Below, in pieces: positions 53,764 through 62,743 of a DNA stretch of 64,000 nt; the stretch's first letter is position 1, and each line of letters begins with the position of its first letter. Below the pieces are notes generated by a model. That model did no database searches and was not told the origin of the DNA. It saw only the letters and a program-made list of their open reading frames with translations. The position numbers and the translations under genes are program-made. Source of the stretch: Deltaproteobacteria bacterium. GTDB taxonomy: Bacteria; Myxococcota_A; Polyangia; Polyangiales; Houyiibacteriaceae. The stretch lies in NCBI GenBank assembly GCA_017644045.1, contig JAEPMI010000004.1, forward strand, positions 640,014 through 704,013. Direction: 5' to 3'.

Positions 53764-54120
53764 TCAGCCGAAGGCTTCGGCGTAGCGGTCGGCCGAGAAA
53801 CCGACGAGGACCGTGTCACCGGCGACGACGAGCGGGCGTTTGATGAGCTTCCCGTCGGCGGCGAGCGCGGCGAGCTGGTCGGCCTCGCTCATGGTCGGCA
53901 GGCGATCCTTGAAGCCACCGTTTCGGTAGGACTGGCCCGCGGTGTTGAAGAGTTTCTTCAGTGGAAGGCCGCTGGCCTTCCAGTGACGTTTCAGCGCGGC
54001 CTTCGAGGGAGGCTTCTCGGTGATGTCGATCGCCTCGACCTCGACGCCGCGCTCGTCGAGCCACTTCAGCGCCTTCCGGCACGTGCTGCACTTCGGATAC
54101 TGGTAGACCTTCACGCTCAC
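53764..54120 (-). CDS. ArsC/Spx-fold protein
   Basis: A 118-residue thioredoxin-like protein. The CxxC-containing YPKCSTCRKALKWL (Cys11, Cys14) and VEVEAIDITEKPPSKAAL are typical of the arsenate reductase/Spx superfamily of about 118 residues. The 'LKRHWKASGLPLKKLFNTAG' helix is shared with YffB/YusI-like members; the C-terminal RPLVVAGDTVLVGFSADRY closes the fold. Without the conserved Arg pattern of true arsenate reductase it should not be called arsC. The GTG was chosen by family length. It is first in the operon with the arrestin-like and TPR genes. Confidence 0.85.
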   Translation of the reverse strand: MSVKVYQYPKCSTCRKALKWLDERGVEVEAIDITEKPPSKAALKRHWKASGLPLKKLFNTAGQSYRNGGFKDRLPTMSEADQLAALAADGKLIKRPLVVAGDTVLVGFSADRYAEAFG

Positions 54121-54191
54121 GGCCCGGACCCTGCCGAGCCGAGCGCGGTACGTCAATCCCCGCGGAGTGGTAGGCTGCCCGAGGGGAACGA

Positions 54192-55472
54192 GTGACGCTG
54201 ATCGCCAAGACCTATTGGGGCGGCCGCCCCTTTCTCTTCCGGCGTCCGCCGACCGACGCGGACGTCGAATCCCGCTACCTGCGCACCCAGGACTTCCGCC
54301 AGATCCGTGCAGCGCTCTGGACCCCTCGCGGGAGGCGGCCCTCGGCCGTCGTGGTCGCGATGCACCCCCGGGTGGACTTCACCCACCACTATGCGGCGCC
54401 CCGCTTCGTGGGTGCCGGTTACGGCTTCTGCGGGGTGACGAGCCGCGCGTTCGGTGACGACTCCGCGGTTCACGAGGACCTGCTCCTGGATCTCGCCGCG
54501 ACCATTCGCTGGCTGCGGGAGCGACGGGGGGCCAAGCGGATCGTCCTCCTCGGCAACTCGGGCGGTGGCTCGCTGGCCGCGTTCTACCTGGCGCAGCAGC
54601 CACTCTCGAAGGACGAGCGATCGGCCCGGACGCCCGCGGGCGATCCGACTCGCCTCCCCGGCGCCATCATGCCGCCGGCCGACGGTCTGCTGCTGGTCGC
54701 GGCCCACCGAGGGCAGGGAAAGGTCGTCGAGCGGTCGATCGACCCGGCCATGACCGACGAAACCGATCCGTTCGCGAGCAACGACTCGCTGGACATGTAC
54801 GTTCCGGAGAACGGGTTCGCCACTGCGCCGACATGGTCGCGCTACGAGCCGGACTTCGCCACGCGCTATCGCGACGCGCAGCAGGCGCGGGTCGCGCGAC
54901 TGGATGAGACCGCACATGCGTTGGTCGAGGCTCGCCAGACCGCCGCCGCGAAGGTCGGCGCTGCCAGCTTTGCGGAGCTGCCGCCGGAAGAACGACGCCG
55001 ACTCGCACGAGCGAGCGCGTTCGAGCCGGTCATGACCGTGTACCGGACCATGGCGAACCTCGACTATGTGGACCGTACGCTCGATCCTTCGCCGCGCGCG
55101 TATGGGTCGCTCCTCAGTCATCGCCCGGACCTCATGAACTGGCAGCGCCTCGGCTTCGCGCGGACGGTGACGCCCGAGGCTTGGCTGAGCACCTGGTCCG
55201 GCGCGTCGAGCCGCGCGAACGTGGTCGCCAACGCGGCCGGGGTGCGTGTGCCGGTCCTGATGGTGCATGCGGACCGAGACCGCGAGATCTACCCGATCAC
55301 CGACGTCGCGCCGATGCGCGACGCGTTCGCCGGGAACGAGGACTTCACCTTCGAGTCGATGGACGCGCGCCACTACTTCGAGCCCGAGGATCCGACCGCG
55401 AAGGACGCGCCGGACGTCGAGGCGTTGATGGATCGACTGATCGAGTGGACCCGGGAGCACGTGGGTGGCTGA
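54192..55472 (+). CDS. alpha/beta hydrolase, unusual family
   Basis: A 426-residue cytoplasmic hydrolase. The nucleophile motif is GNSGGGS in LGNSGGGSLAAFYLAQQ, the acid is in VHADRDREIYP and the histidine is in DARHYFEP. A large insertion between nucleophile and acid (ALVEARQTAAAKVGAASFAEL, about residues 230-280) makes it longer than simple esterases. The GTG start has no strong Shine-Dalgarno. The stop overlaps the following flavodoxin fusion gene by eight bases (its GTG starts at 55465), so both are probably co-translated and share a pathway. Confidence 0.8.
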   Translation: MTLIAKTYWGGRPFLFRRPPTDADVESRYLRTQDFRQIRAALWTPRGRRPSAVVVAMHPRVDFTHHYAAPRFVGAGYGFCGVTSRAFGDDSAVHEDLLLDLAATIRWLRERRGAKRIVLLGNSGGGSLAAFYLAQQPLSKDERSARTPAGDPTRLPGAIMPPADGLLLVAAHRGQGKVVERSIDPAMTDETDPFASNDSLDMYVPENGFATAPTWSRYEPDFATRYRDAQQARVARLDETAHALVEARQTAAAKVGAASFAELPPEERRRLARASAFEPVMTVYRTMANLDYVDRTLDPSPRAYGSLLSHRPDLMNWQRLGFARTVTPEAWLSTWSGASSRANVVANAAGVRVPVLMVHADRDREIYPITDVAPMRDAFAGNEDFTFESMDARHYFEPEDPTAKDAPDVEALMDRLIEWTREHVGG

Positions 55473-57234
55473 GGCACGTGCACCGCGCGTCGCGGTGGTC
55501 TTCCACTCCGCGAAGGGGCACACCGCGGTCGTCGCACAGGCCGTGGGCGAAGGCGCCGAAGGGGCCGGGGCTCTCGTGTCGATGCTTCCGGTCGAGGCCA
55601 TGGACGACGACGCGTGGCGAACGCTCGCCGATGCGGACGCGATCGTCTTCGGTTGTCCCACGCACATGGGAAGCGTCTCGGCTCCGATGAAGGCGTTCAT
55701 GGACGCGAGCAGCGATCGCGCGTGGTTCACGCAGGCGTGGAAGGACAAGCTCGCCGCGGGCTTCACCAACTCCTCCGGGCTCAGCGGCGACAAGCTCAAC
55801 ACGCTGGTGCAGCTGAGCGTCTTCGCCGCGCAGCACTCGATGGTCTGGGTCAGCCTCGGACTGATGCCCGGCAATCGGCGCGGCGGCGACGAGCCCAGCG
55901 CGCTCAACCGACTCGGCTCGCACCTCGGCGCGATGGCGCAATCCGACCCCGGTGTTCCCCCGAGTGACGCGCCGCCGGAGAGCGACCGAGCGACGGCACG
56001 AGCGCTCGGAGAGCGTGTCGCTCGGCACGCGGCTCGATGGATCGGCGCGCCCCTCGAGAGTGCGCCGATGGCACGGCACCCGACGACCCAGCACTGGGTC
56101 TTCCCGCCCGACGATCGCCCGCCGCCGCCGGCGGGCGTCGAGCGCACCAACCTGCGGCTCCTGGCCGCGCGACCGGAACGCATCGAGCACCACCTCGTGG
56201 TCGTGGGCACGGTCGGGCCCGCGCAGATCGAGCTCGTGACGGCGAGCGAGCCGCTGCCCTTCGCCCACCAGAACATCTCGGACGAGTACGCGGTCGCGCT
56301 CCGCACCGGTGACAGCCTCCTCGAGCCCCTCCGCTTCCTGACGCTCCTGACCGACCCGGAGAGCGGCGACGACGTCGGACGGATCCGTCATGGTCTCGAG
56401 GATCTGGTGTTGCATCCGCACGGGCTCTTGCACTGGCCCGGGCGACTCCGGCCGCCGCACGAACCCTTTCGCTTCGGTCCGGGCATGCGGCGAGCCGGTC
56501 TCTCCTTCGTCTTCTGCGGCCGCGCGCCCATCGCACCGGACGCCAGTCGACCGCTCTTCGTGAGCGAGGGACGCGCCACCGACACCAAGGCGTACGAGGG
56601 GGCCGACCCGGCCTTCCTGCTGGTGGACCTCGACCAGGAAGCGCCACAGGCGCTCGGGCGGATCGGCGACGTCACGCTCGGCTTGCAGGTCGGCGGCGAG
56701 CTCGCGCCGGCGCAGGGTGGGTTCGCGCTGATCTTGAAAGGCGACGGAGCCTACTTCCCGGGCGACCTCCTCCGCCTCGACCCGGGTGCCGCGCTCTCGC
56801 TGGGCTCGGCACGCGCCCTCGTGGTGGCGGGCCCGATGGCGCCCGACCCGAGCCCCGCGAGCTGGCGCGAGGCTCCCCCAGCGCCCTTCCCGACCGCCGA
56901 AGAGGGACCGCCCGGCGAGCTCCCGCTCACGCGCGACGGGCTGGCGGTCACCGCCGACGGGGACTGGGTGCGCCTGCAGGTCGGCGCGAGCGATACGCGG
57001 GTGCCGCGCTACTGGCTCGCGCGCTTCTTGTTCCGCGTCGCCCTCCACCGCTTTCGGCTCGGGTACGTCGAGACCTACGGCGGCTTCTACTACGACGATC
57101 GCACGCCCGGGTCGTTCCGCATCGGTCTGCGCGGTGGCGAGAGCGTGGATCTCGATCGTGAGGCGATCGAGGCGCTGGTGGAGCAGCTCTACCGGGCCGT
57201 GGTGCCGCCGGACTACGTCGAGCGGCTGGAGTAG
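55465..57234 (+). CDS. WrbA-like flavodoxin fused to an unrecognised beta-rich domain
   Basis: A 589-residue fusion. Residues about 1-195 are a flavodoxin/WrbA-like domain (VAVVFHSAKGHTAVVAQAV; FGCPTHMGSVSAPMKAFMD) that binds FMN and reduces quinones. From about residue 205 (HPTTQHWVFPPDDRP) follows a beta-rich domain with HHLVVVGTVGPAQIELV, VLHPHGLLHWPGRLRPP and GAYFPGDLLRLDPGAAL, cupin-like in feel but not assigned. No transmembrane segment. It overlaps the preceding hydrolase gene by eight bases. The combination is not one I recognise. Confidence 0.75.
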   Translation: MAEARAPRVAVVFHSAKGHTAVVAQAVGEGAEGAGALVSMLPVEAMDDDAWRTLADADAIVFGCPTHMGSVSAPMKAFMDASSDRAWFTQAWKDKLAAGFTNSSGLSGDKLNTLVQLSVFAAQHSMVWVSLGLMPGNRRGGDEPSALNRLGSHLGAMAQSDPGVPPSDAPPESDRATARALGERVARHAARWIGAPLESAPMARHPTTQHWVFPPDDRPPPPAGVERTNLRLLAARPERIEHHLVVVGTVGPAQIELVTASEPLPFAHQNISDEYAVALRTGDSLLEPLRFLTLLTDPESGDDVGRIRHGLEDLVLHPHGLLHWPGRLRPPHEPFRFGPGMRRAGLSFVFCGRAPIAPDASRPLFVSEGRATDTKAYEGADPAFLLVDLDQEAPQALGRIGDVTLGLQVGGELAPAQGGFALILKGDGAYFPGDLLRLDPGAALSLGSARALVVAGPMAPDPSPASWREAPPAPFPTAEEGPPGELPLTRDGLAVTADGDWVRLQVGASDTRVPRYWLARFLFRVALHRFRLGYVETYGGFYYDDRTPGSFRIGLRGGESVDLDREAIEALVEQLYRAVVPPDYVERLE

Positions 57235-57238
57235 TGGC

Positions 57239-58741
57239 TCAGTACTGGATGCTCGCCGCGACGTCGTCGAGCGCGAGGTAATTCGGGATTCCGTCCGCCG
57301 CGAGGCCGGCTTCGACGGTCCGCAGCGCCTCCTTGAAGTCGTTCTCGGCCTCCCGGAGGGCGTCGGTCTCGAAGCCGTACTCGACCTCCATGAGCCGCGT
57401 CACGGTCGTCGGCGCGAAGAACATCCGGTGGGCCAGATGCGACTTGAAGAGGTCGACCTTCCGCGAGAGCTTCTTGCGGTCGAGCACGCCGCCCGTCTTG
57501 CTCGCCGGCGCCGGCTCACGCAGGCGGAAGCACTTCCAGTCGACGGGGATGTCGGTGGCGAAGTTCTCGTGATCGGTCGAGTGGACCACCGTCACGTCCC
57601 AGAGAGTGACCGCGAGCGCGAACGCGAGACGGTCGCGACCGAGATCCTTTTCCTGTGGGGACGCCGGCGGATGAAAGGTGAGCTCCGGGAAGGTAGGAAT
57701 CCACACGCGGATCCAGCGCGCCCACTCCTGGCAGTAGCCGAGCTCCTCGTCGGTCATCGCCGCGACGACGGTCTGGCTGAACTCGAGGAAGGGCTCGAAG
57801 TATCGCCGCAGGAACTCACCATATCGGGTCGGTGGAAGTCGAAGCTGATCACGGCTGGCAGCGAATCGATACGCGGGGTACGCCGAGTTGCCTTCGAGCC
57901 CCTTGTATCCCGCGACGAAGAACGCCATGAGGCCGGCATCGGCCTTTGCCGTGAAGGGGTCGTAGATCGTCGCCCGGAAGTTGCTGATCACGGATGCATC
58001 ACCCTGGAGAACCGCGTTGTCCAGCACCAGCGAGAACCGGAAGTGAGGGATCAGCAGTCGGAAGAGCAGATGGTCGGTGGGGATCGACCCCTTGGTGACG
58101 GCGTTGATCGTGTCGAAGGGGAAGTGGACGTTCGGATGCTCGGTGAAGAGCGTCGCGTAGCTGCATCCCTGCAACACGTAGTACTTGGCGAGCTCCCAGG
58201 AGTCTCCGTCGGTCGGCTCGAGGACCAGGCGGTCGTCGCCGATCGCGATCGCCTTCACCTCGAACTCCGGGTCGTCCTTGGTCGCGCGACGCAACAACGT
58301 GACGGTGGGCGCGACGTGCATGCCGCGATAGGGATCGACGCTCGCGATCGGGCTGAAGTCCATCTTGTAGTGGAGCCCGGTATCGGAAGGGTCGATCTGC
58401 GCCGAGAACGTCTGGCGATCCACCTCGTCGAGCGGTGCGAGGAAGCGCGAATAGAGTCCACGAACGAGCGCGTCGTTCAGCTCGGCGTCCGAGATGGTCG
58501 GCAGCTCTCGGAACCCGAGCGCGCGAAACGCCGCGACCGGTCCGTAGAGGAAGAGATCGCGCATGTACCGGAGGCCGATGTGCAGCTGCCAGTCGACCTT
58601 CTCCTGCCACGGCAGATGCAGGACCTCGGGTGCCGTCCCAAGTGGGTGACGGGGTGATGGCTGGGGCCAAGGGCCCTTGCGGTCATAGAGGAACTTCTTC
58701 GACCGCGAGCTCCCGGCCTTTCCGGCCAACGACAGAAACAT
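57239..58741 (-). CDS. lipoxygenase-like protein with altered metal ligands
   Basis: A 500-residue protein with the layout of the bacterial lipoxygenase catalytic domain. WELAKYYVLQGCSYATLF and DHLLFRLLIPHFRFSL resemble the WxLAK and HPxxxLLxPHF segments. By eye the first iron His of H-x4-H is displaced: the protein has H-P-N-V-H (His202, His206), so only the second aligns. A third and fourth ligand are kept as H-x3-H in HSTDHENF (His387, His391). The chain ends SIQY instead of isoleucine. Whether it binds iron is open. The ATG two codons after a GTG was chosen. Confidence 0.6.
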   Translation of the reverse strand: MFLSLAGKAGSSRSKKFLYDRKGPWPQPSPRHPLGTAPEVLHLPWQEKVDWQLHIGLRYMRDLFLYGPVAAFRALGFRELPTISDAELNDALVRGLYSRFLAPLDEVDRQTFSAQIDPSDTGLHYKMDFSPIASVDPYRGMHVAPTVTLLRRATKDDPEFEVKAIAIGDDRLVLEPTDGDSWELAKYYVLQGCSYATLFTEHPNVHFPFDTINAVTKGSIPTDHLLFRLLIPHFRFSLVLDNAVLQGDASVISNFRATIYDPFTAKADAGLMAFFVAGYKGLEGNSAYPAYRFAASRDQLRLPPTRYGEFLRRYFEPFLEFSQTVVAAMTDEELGYCQEWARWIRVWIPTFPELTFHPPASPQEKDLGRDRLAFALAVTLWDVTVVHSTDHENFATDIPVDWKCFRLREPAPASKTGGVLDRKKLSRKVDLFKSHLAHRMFFAPTTVTRLMEVEYGFETDALREAENDFKEALRTVEAGLAADGIPNYLALDDVAASIQY

Positions 58742-58866
58742 GCTCACGATGATGCCGCCGGTGCACGCATGGGCACAAGCGATTGATCGGCATACTTTTC
58801 TAGCCCCAATCGATTTTCGTCGCTCGGAGTGCCACGTGATTGAGGTATGCTCGGCACACGAGTCGC

Positions 58867-59439
58867 ATGGGCCAAGGCAAGGGCAGTCTCCTCATACATA
58901 CCCGCGACTACGTCGAGCGGGAACACGGACGGGACGTCTGGAGCTCGCTGGTCGAGGGTGCATCGGACGCCGACCAGGTCGTCTTGAAAGAGCTCTGGCT
59001 CCGCGGCGGCTGGTACTCCATCGGGGTGATCAACCGAGTGGTCGAGCGCCTCTGCTACGACCACGGACGCATGTCGGCGGAAGAGGAGATGCGCCAACTC
59101 TCCGCCTACATCGCCGACTCGGATCTCGGAACCGTCTACAAGATGGTGCTTCGAATGGGCTCGGCGACGTTCCTGGTGAAGCGCACCGGTTCGTTGTGGA
59201 ACCGCTACTTCGACACCGGCGACATGCGCCCCGAACAGGTGAGCGAACGGCACTGGCGGCTTCGACTACACATGGCGTACGGCGACGAAGTGGCACCCAA
59301 CGATCTCTTCTGCGGGCCGGGCTGTCCTTCCTGGATCGAGATGGGTCTACGGCTGACCGGCGCGGAGGACGCGAAGGTCGAGCACGTGGAGTGCCGCCGG
59401 CACAACCGCGAGGCCTGCGTCTACGACGTCACTTGGTAG
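58867..59439 (+). CDS. small V4R/heme-NO-binding-like protein
   Basis: A 190-residue cytoplasmic protein not confidently assigned. The N-terminus MGQGKGSLLIHTRDYVERE and the C-terminus FCGPGCPSWIEMGLRLTG, then VEHVECRRHNREACVYDVTW, resemble the V4R or heme-NO-binding-associated fold, in which conserved Gly, Cys and Trp residues line a ligand pocket; conserved Cys in CGPGC and CRRHNREAC could bind metal. It is divergent from the lipoxygenase-like gene and overlaps the convergent membrane-protein gene by 11 bases. Ligand unknown. Confidence 0.6.
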   Translation: MGQGKGSLLIHTRDYVEREHGRDVWSSLVEGASDADQVVLKELWLRGGWYSIGVINRVVERLCYDHGRMSAEEEMRQLSAYIADSDLGTVYKMVLRMGSATFLVKRTGSLWNRYFDTGDMRPEQVSERHWRLRLHMAYGDEVAPNDLFCGPGCPSWIEMGLRLTGAEDAKVEHVECRRHNREACVYDVTW

Positions 59440-59815
59440 CGGACGCGCGCAGCCGCATCGCGGTGACCGCAGCGAACACACCGAGGCCGAGACACCCGAG
59501 CACGTGGCCCCACATGAGCGGTCCGTACCTGTCGGTGACGAGGACCAACCTCAGGTTCTGGATGCCCCACACGCCGTAGATGAAGGCGAGCGCGCCGGCC
59601 GCGCCGATCTGCGGACCCACCGGCCAGCGGCGGGCCACGAAGGCGACGATGCCGACGAAGGCGCAACTGGTCCCCTGCCAGTACTCCCAGTCCGCGCCGT
59701 GAGTTCCGAGGGTGTAGGGCTCCGCGACGAAGAGGTCGATGAGCGCGGGGGTGAACGCCGCGCTGAAGATCATGAGGGAGAGCGCGAACCCGTAGATGCC
59801 GGCGGCGACGAACAT
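59429..59815 (-). CDS. small four-helix membrane protein
   Basis: A 128-residue membrane protein with about four transmembrane helices (FVAAGIYGFALSLMIFSAAF, GTSCAFVGIVAFVARRW, IGAAGALAFIYGVWGIQNL, VLGCLGLGVFAAVTAM) and a short charged C-terminus. Not recognised as a family. The ATG was chosen because upstream reading extends only into the divergent hydrolase gene region. It overlaps the V4R-like gene by 11 bases at the 3' end. Confidence 0.7.
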   Translation of the reverse strand: MFVAAGIYGFALSLMIFSAAFTPALIDLFVAEPYTLGTHGADWEYWQGTSCAFVGIVAFVARRWPVGPQIGAAGALAFIYGVWGIQNLRLVLVTDRYGPLMWGHVLGCLGLGVFAAVTAMRLRASATK

Positions 59816-59933
59816 GGGTCGGACTCTACCTCGGCAGGACTCCAGTCCTCGACAAAGGACGAGCGCTTTTCTACCTTTCGGGCGGCTGACGGGGTGCCAT
59901 CGGGGCCGAGTCCGTCCGCCCCGAAAGGCTTGG

Positions 59934-62180
59934 ATGACGTTCCCCGCGCGAGCTGTGTCGCTCCTCTCTCTCCTTCTGGCGATGAGCTGCGGTGAGGTCG
60001 CGCCCCTGGACCTGCCGCCGGCCACCACGGGGACGGTCCACGAGCTCGCGCACGGCTGCTTCGCCATCCACGCGACCAAACCGAACGGGAGCGGCGGGCG
60101 ACTGCTCCAGCCCACGTCCGAGTCCGACGCCTTCGAGCTGCGCGGCACCGATCTCTCGCTCGCCTCGGCTTTTCGTCTGCAGCCCGCCGACCTGGGCAGC
60201 TACGTCTTCTACGACCGCGACGCGCACTACCTGGTCTCCGACGACGACGAGACCCTCGTGCGCCTGGAGACCCTGGTCAGCGAGAACGTGACCAACGACG
60301 ACACGACCGACCCGGGCGCCGTGTGGAACCTCGAAGCCTCGCCGCACGATCCATCCGGGTTCCAGCTCCAGCACGACCGCTCCGGTCGCTACCTCGGGAT
60401 GCGGGCGTTGGTCGACGACCCGAGCGACGCCGCGATCGTGCACTTCATCGCCCAGGACGAGTGCCGGACCTACCCGGAGCTCACCGTCGACGCCGAGGGC
60501 ACGCCGAGCACCACCACCTTCGACGACGGCTCGCTCTTCGGCATCGTCGACACCCACTCCCACATCCTCTCGAACTTCGCGTTCGGCGGCGGCCTCTTCC
60601 ACGGCTCGCCCTTCCACCCGCTCGGCGTCGAGCACGCGCTGAACGACTGCGACGTTCGCCACGGCGTCGAGGGGCGCAAGGACCTCTTCGGCTACGTCTA
60701 CGACACCGGCGAGCTCGACCAGGAGGTGCTGATCAGCACGCTCGTCAGCGGCCGCACCCCGGAGCCGAACCACGTGACCGCCGGCTATCCGGACTTCACC
60801 GAGTGGCCGGACGCACGCCTGCGGGCGACTCACCAACAGCAGTACTGGCGATGGCTCGAGCGCGCGTGGCTCGGCGGCCTTCGGCTCGTCGTGCAGCACG
60901 CGACCAGCAACGAGGTCATCTGTGAGCTCGTGGTCGGCTCGGGCGTGCAGGACCAGCGCTACTCCTGCGAAGACATGACGGCCGTCGACCGCATCATCGA
61001 GGAGAGCTACGCCCTCGAGCGCTACATCGACGCCCAATACGGCGGACCGGGTGAGGGCTTCTTCCGCATCGTCGGATCGCCCGCGGAAGCGCGCGACGTC
61101 ATCGCCGACGGGAAGATGGCGGTCGTGCTGGGCATCGAGACCTCGAACCTCTTCGAGTGCAAGCTGACTCCCGACGCCGGCGACGAGACCTGTGACGAGG
61201 CCTACGTGAGCGCGCAGCTCGACCGGTACCAGGAGCTCGGCGTGCGGGTGCTCTTCCCGGTGCACAAGTTCGACAACGCCTTCTCGGCCGGCGACGGGCA
61301 CCGGAGCTTCATCGAGCTCGGCAACCTCGTGCAGAGCGGTCACTGGAGCAACTTCGTCCAGGAGTGCCCGGCGGTGAACAGCGCCTTCGATCGGGGCGAG
61401 GTCGTCTTCGGCGACCTGAACATGCCGCGCGACGACTACGACGCCCCGCCGCCCAACGACATGTCGGGCTTCGGCGAGAACCCGATCGCCGCGCTGGGGC
61501 CCTTCATCGACTACTTCTCGTCGGACTCGCTCGAGGGCGACTGGTGCCAGAACGCCGGACTCACTCCGCTGGGAGAGTTCCTGATCGAGGAGATCATGAA
61601 ACGGGGCATGGTGCTGGAGGTCGACCACCTCCCGCGGCGCAGCTACGAGCGCGCCTTCGAGATGCTCGAAGCGGCCGACTATCCGGCGGCGGGCACCCAC
61701 GGCCTGAACAACGACGGCCGGATCTACGCGCTGGGCGGCGTGTCGAAGGGCGGCTTCGGGCGATGCCACGACCCCGCGAACCCCGGCACCTCGGACGACG
61801 GCTTCCAGAGCCGCATCCAGCGGATCCGCGACAACGGCGGCTTCCCGGCCGAGGGCTTCGGCTTCGACCTCAACGGCTTCGCCGGCGGGCGCGGCCCACG
61901 CTTCGGCGACGAGGGCTGCGGCGCCGACCAGACCAACCCGATCACCTACCCCTTCACCTCGGTAGGCGGCGACGTGACCTTCACCGAGCCTCAGCTCGGC
62001 AATCGCACCGTCGACTTCGACACCGAGGGCTTCATCCACATCGGGATGCTTCCGGAGCTGATCCAGGACGTGCTCAACGACGGGGTCACCGCCGAGGAGC
62101 TCGAGCCGCTCTTCAGGAGCGCCGAGGGCTACCTCCGCATGTGGGAGAAGGCCGAGGCGCGTGCGGCCGAGCTCCGCTGA
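59934..62180 (+). CDS. metallo-dependent hydrolase lipoprotein (amidohydrolase/M19-like)
   Basis: A 748-residue lipoprotein (MTFPARAVSLLSLLLAMSC). A beta-trefoil-like or fascin-like N-terminal module (about residues 20-190, with two FxLQxxxSGRYLGMRA-like repeats) precedes a TIM-barrel hydrolase. The metal motif is DTHSHILSNF (His208, His210), then VVLGIETSNLF and MVLEVDHLPRRS, as in membrane-dipeptidase (M19) and amidohydrolase proteins. AAAGG is the Shine-Dalgarno. It probably cleaves an amide or peptide substrate at the cell surface; the exact class is unclear. Divergent from the four-helix membrane protein. Confidence 0.75.
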   Translation: MTFPARAVSLLSLLLAMSCGEVAPLDLPPATTGTVHELAHGCFAIHATKPNGSGGRLLQPTSESDAFELRGTDLSLASAFRLQPADLGSYVFYDRDAHYLVSDDDETLVRLETLVSENVTNDDTTDPGAVWNLEASPHDPSGFQLQHDRSGRYLGMRALVDDPSDAAIVHFIAQDECRTYPELTVDAEGTPSTTTFDDGSLFGIVDTHSHILSNFAFGGGLFHGSPFHPLGVEHALNDCDVRHGVEGRKDLFGYVYDTGELDQEVLISTLVSGRTPEPNHVTAGYPDFTEWPDARLRATHQQQYWRWLERAWLGGLRLVVQHATSNEVICELVVGSGVQDQRYSCEDMTAVDRIIEESYALERYIDAQYGGPGEGFFRIVGSPAEARDVIADGKMAVVLGIETSNLFECKLTPDAGDETCDEAYVSAQLDRYQELGVRVLFPVHKFDNAFSAGDGHRSFIELGNLVQSGHWSNFVQECPAVNSAFDRGEVVFGDLNMPRDDYDAPPPNDMSGFGENPIAALGPFIDYFSSDSLEGDWCQNAGLTPLGEFLIEEIMKRGMVLEVDHLPRRSYERAFEMLEAADYPAAGTHGLNNDGRIYALGGVSKGGFGRCHDPANPGTSDDGFQSRIQRIRDNGGFPAEGFGFDLNGFAGGRGPRFGDEGCGADQTNPITYPFTSVGGDVTFTEPQLGNRTVDFDTEGFIHIGMLPELIQDVLNDGVTAEELEPLFRSAEGYLRMWEKAEARAAELR

Positions 62181-62256
62181 TGGCGAGCGCGGGGACCTCA
62201 CGGAGAAGAGCGCGGCGGCCCTATCCTTCCTCCCGGAGCCGCCCTACGGTACGGGC

Positions 62257-62673
62257 ATGACCCCGCCGAGATTGGTCCTCTACGATGGCGAGTGCGGCTT
62301 CTGCCACGGGAGCGTCCGCTGGATCGTGGACCACGACTCGGAAGGCACGATCGCCTTCGCGCCGCTCGCGGGTCCGACCGCCGAGGCGGTCCTCGCGCGG
62401 CACCCCGAGATCCCCGAGTCGCTCGACAGCGTGGTCTACATCGAGCGCGACGACGAGGGCACCGAGCGCGCGTACTGGTACTCGGCCGGTGCCTTCGCGA
62501 TCGCCCGCCACCTGGACGCGCCGTGGCGCTGGCTCGCGGGGCTCGGCGTCCTGCCGAGCTTCCTCACTGACGCGGGCTACAAGATGGTGGCCGCGGCTCG
62601 CTACAAGATCTGGGGGAAGGTCGACGCGTGCGTGTTGCCGGCCCCCGAAGCGCGCGCGCGCTTCCTCGACTGA
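62257..62673 (+). CDS. DCC-family (DUF393) thiol-disulfide oxidoreductase-like protein
   Basis: A 138-residue protein. YDGECGFCHGSVRWI (D10, G11, C13, C16) is the defining D-G-x-C-x-x-C motif of the DCC family, proposed to have thioredoxin-like redox activity. The remaining part (FAPLAGPTAEAVL, YWYSAGAFAIARHL, WRWLAGLGVLPSF) matches the family's helical half, and the length is standard. It starts at an ATG 76 bases after the metallo-hydrolase lipoprotein, with which it is probably co-transcribed. Partners and substrate are unknown. Confidence 0.88.
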   Translation: MTPPRLVLYDGECGFCHGSVRWIVDHDSEGTIAFAPLAGPTAEAVLARHPEIPESLDSVVYIERDDEGTERAYWYSAGAFAIARHLDAPWRWLAGLGVLPSFLTDAGYKMVAAARYKIWGKVDACVLPAPEARARFLD

Positions 62674-62743
62674 GCCCCGTCAGGGCGGGACCTCGGTCGT
62701 TCGAGCGGAGCGCCTTCGCCGGTCGGGTGCTCGATCGCGTACC

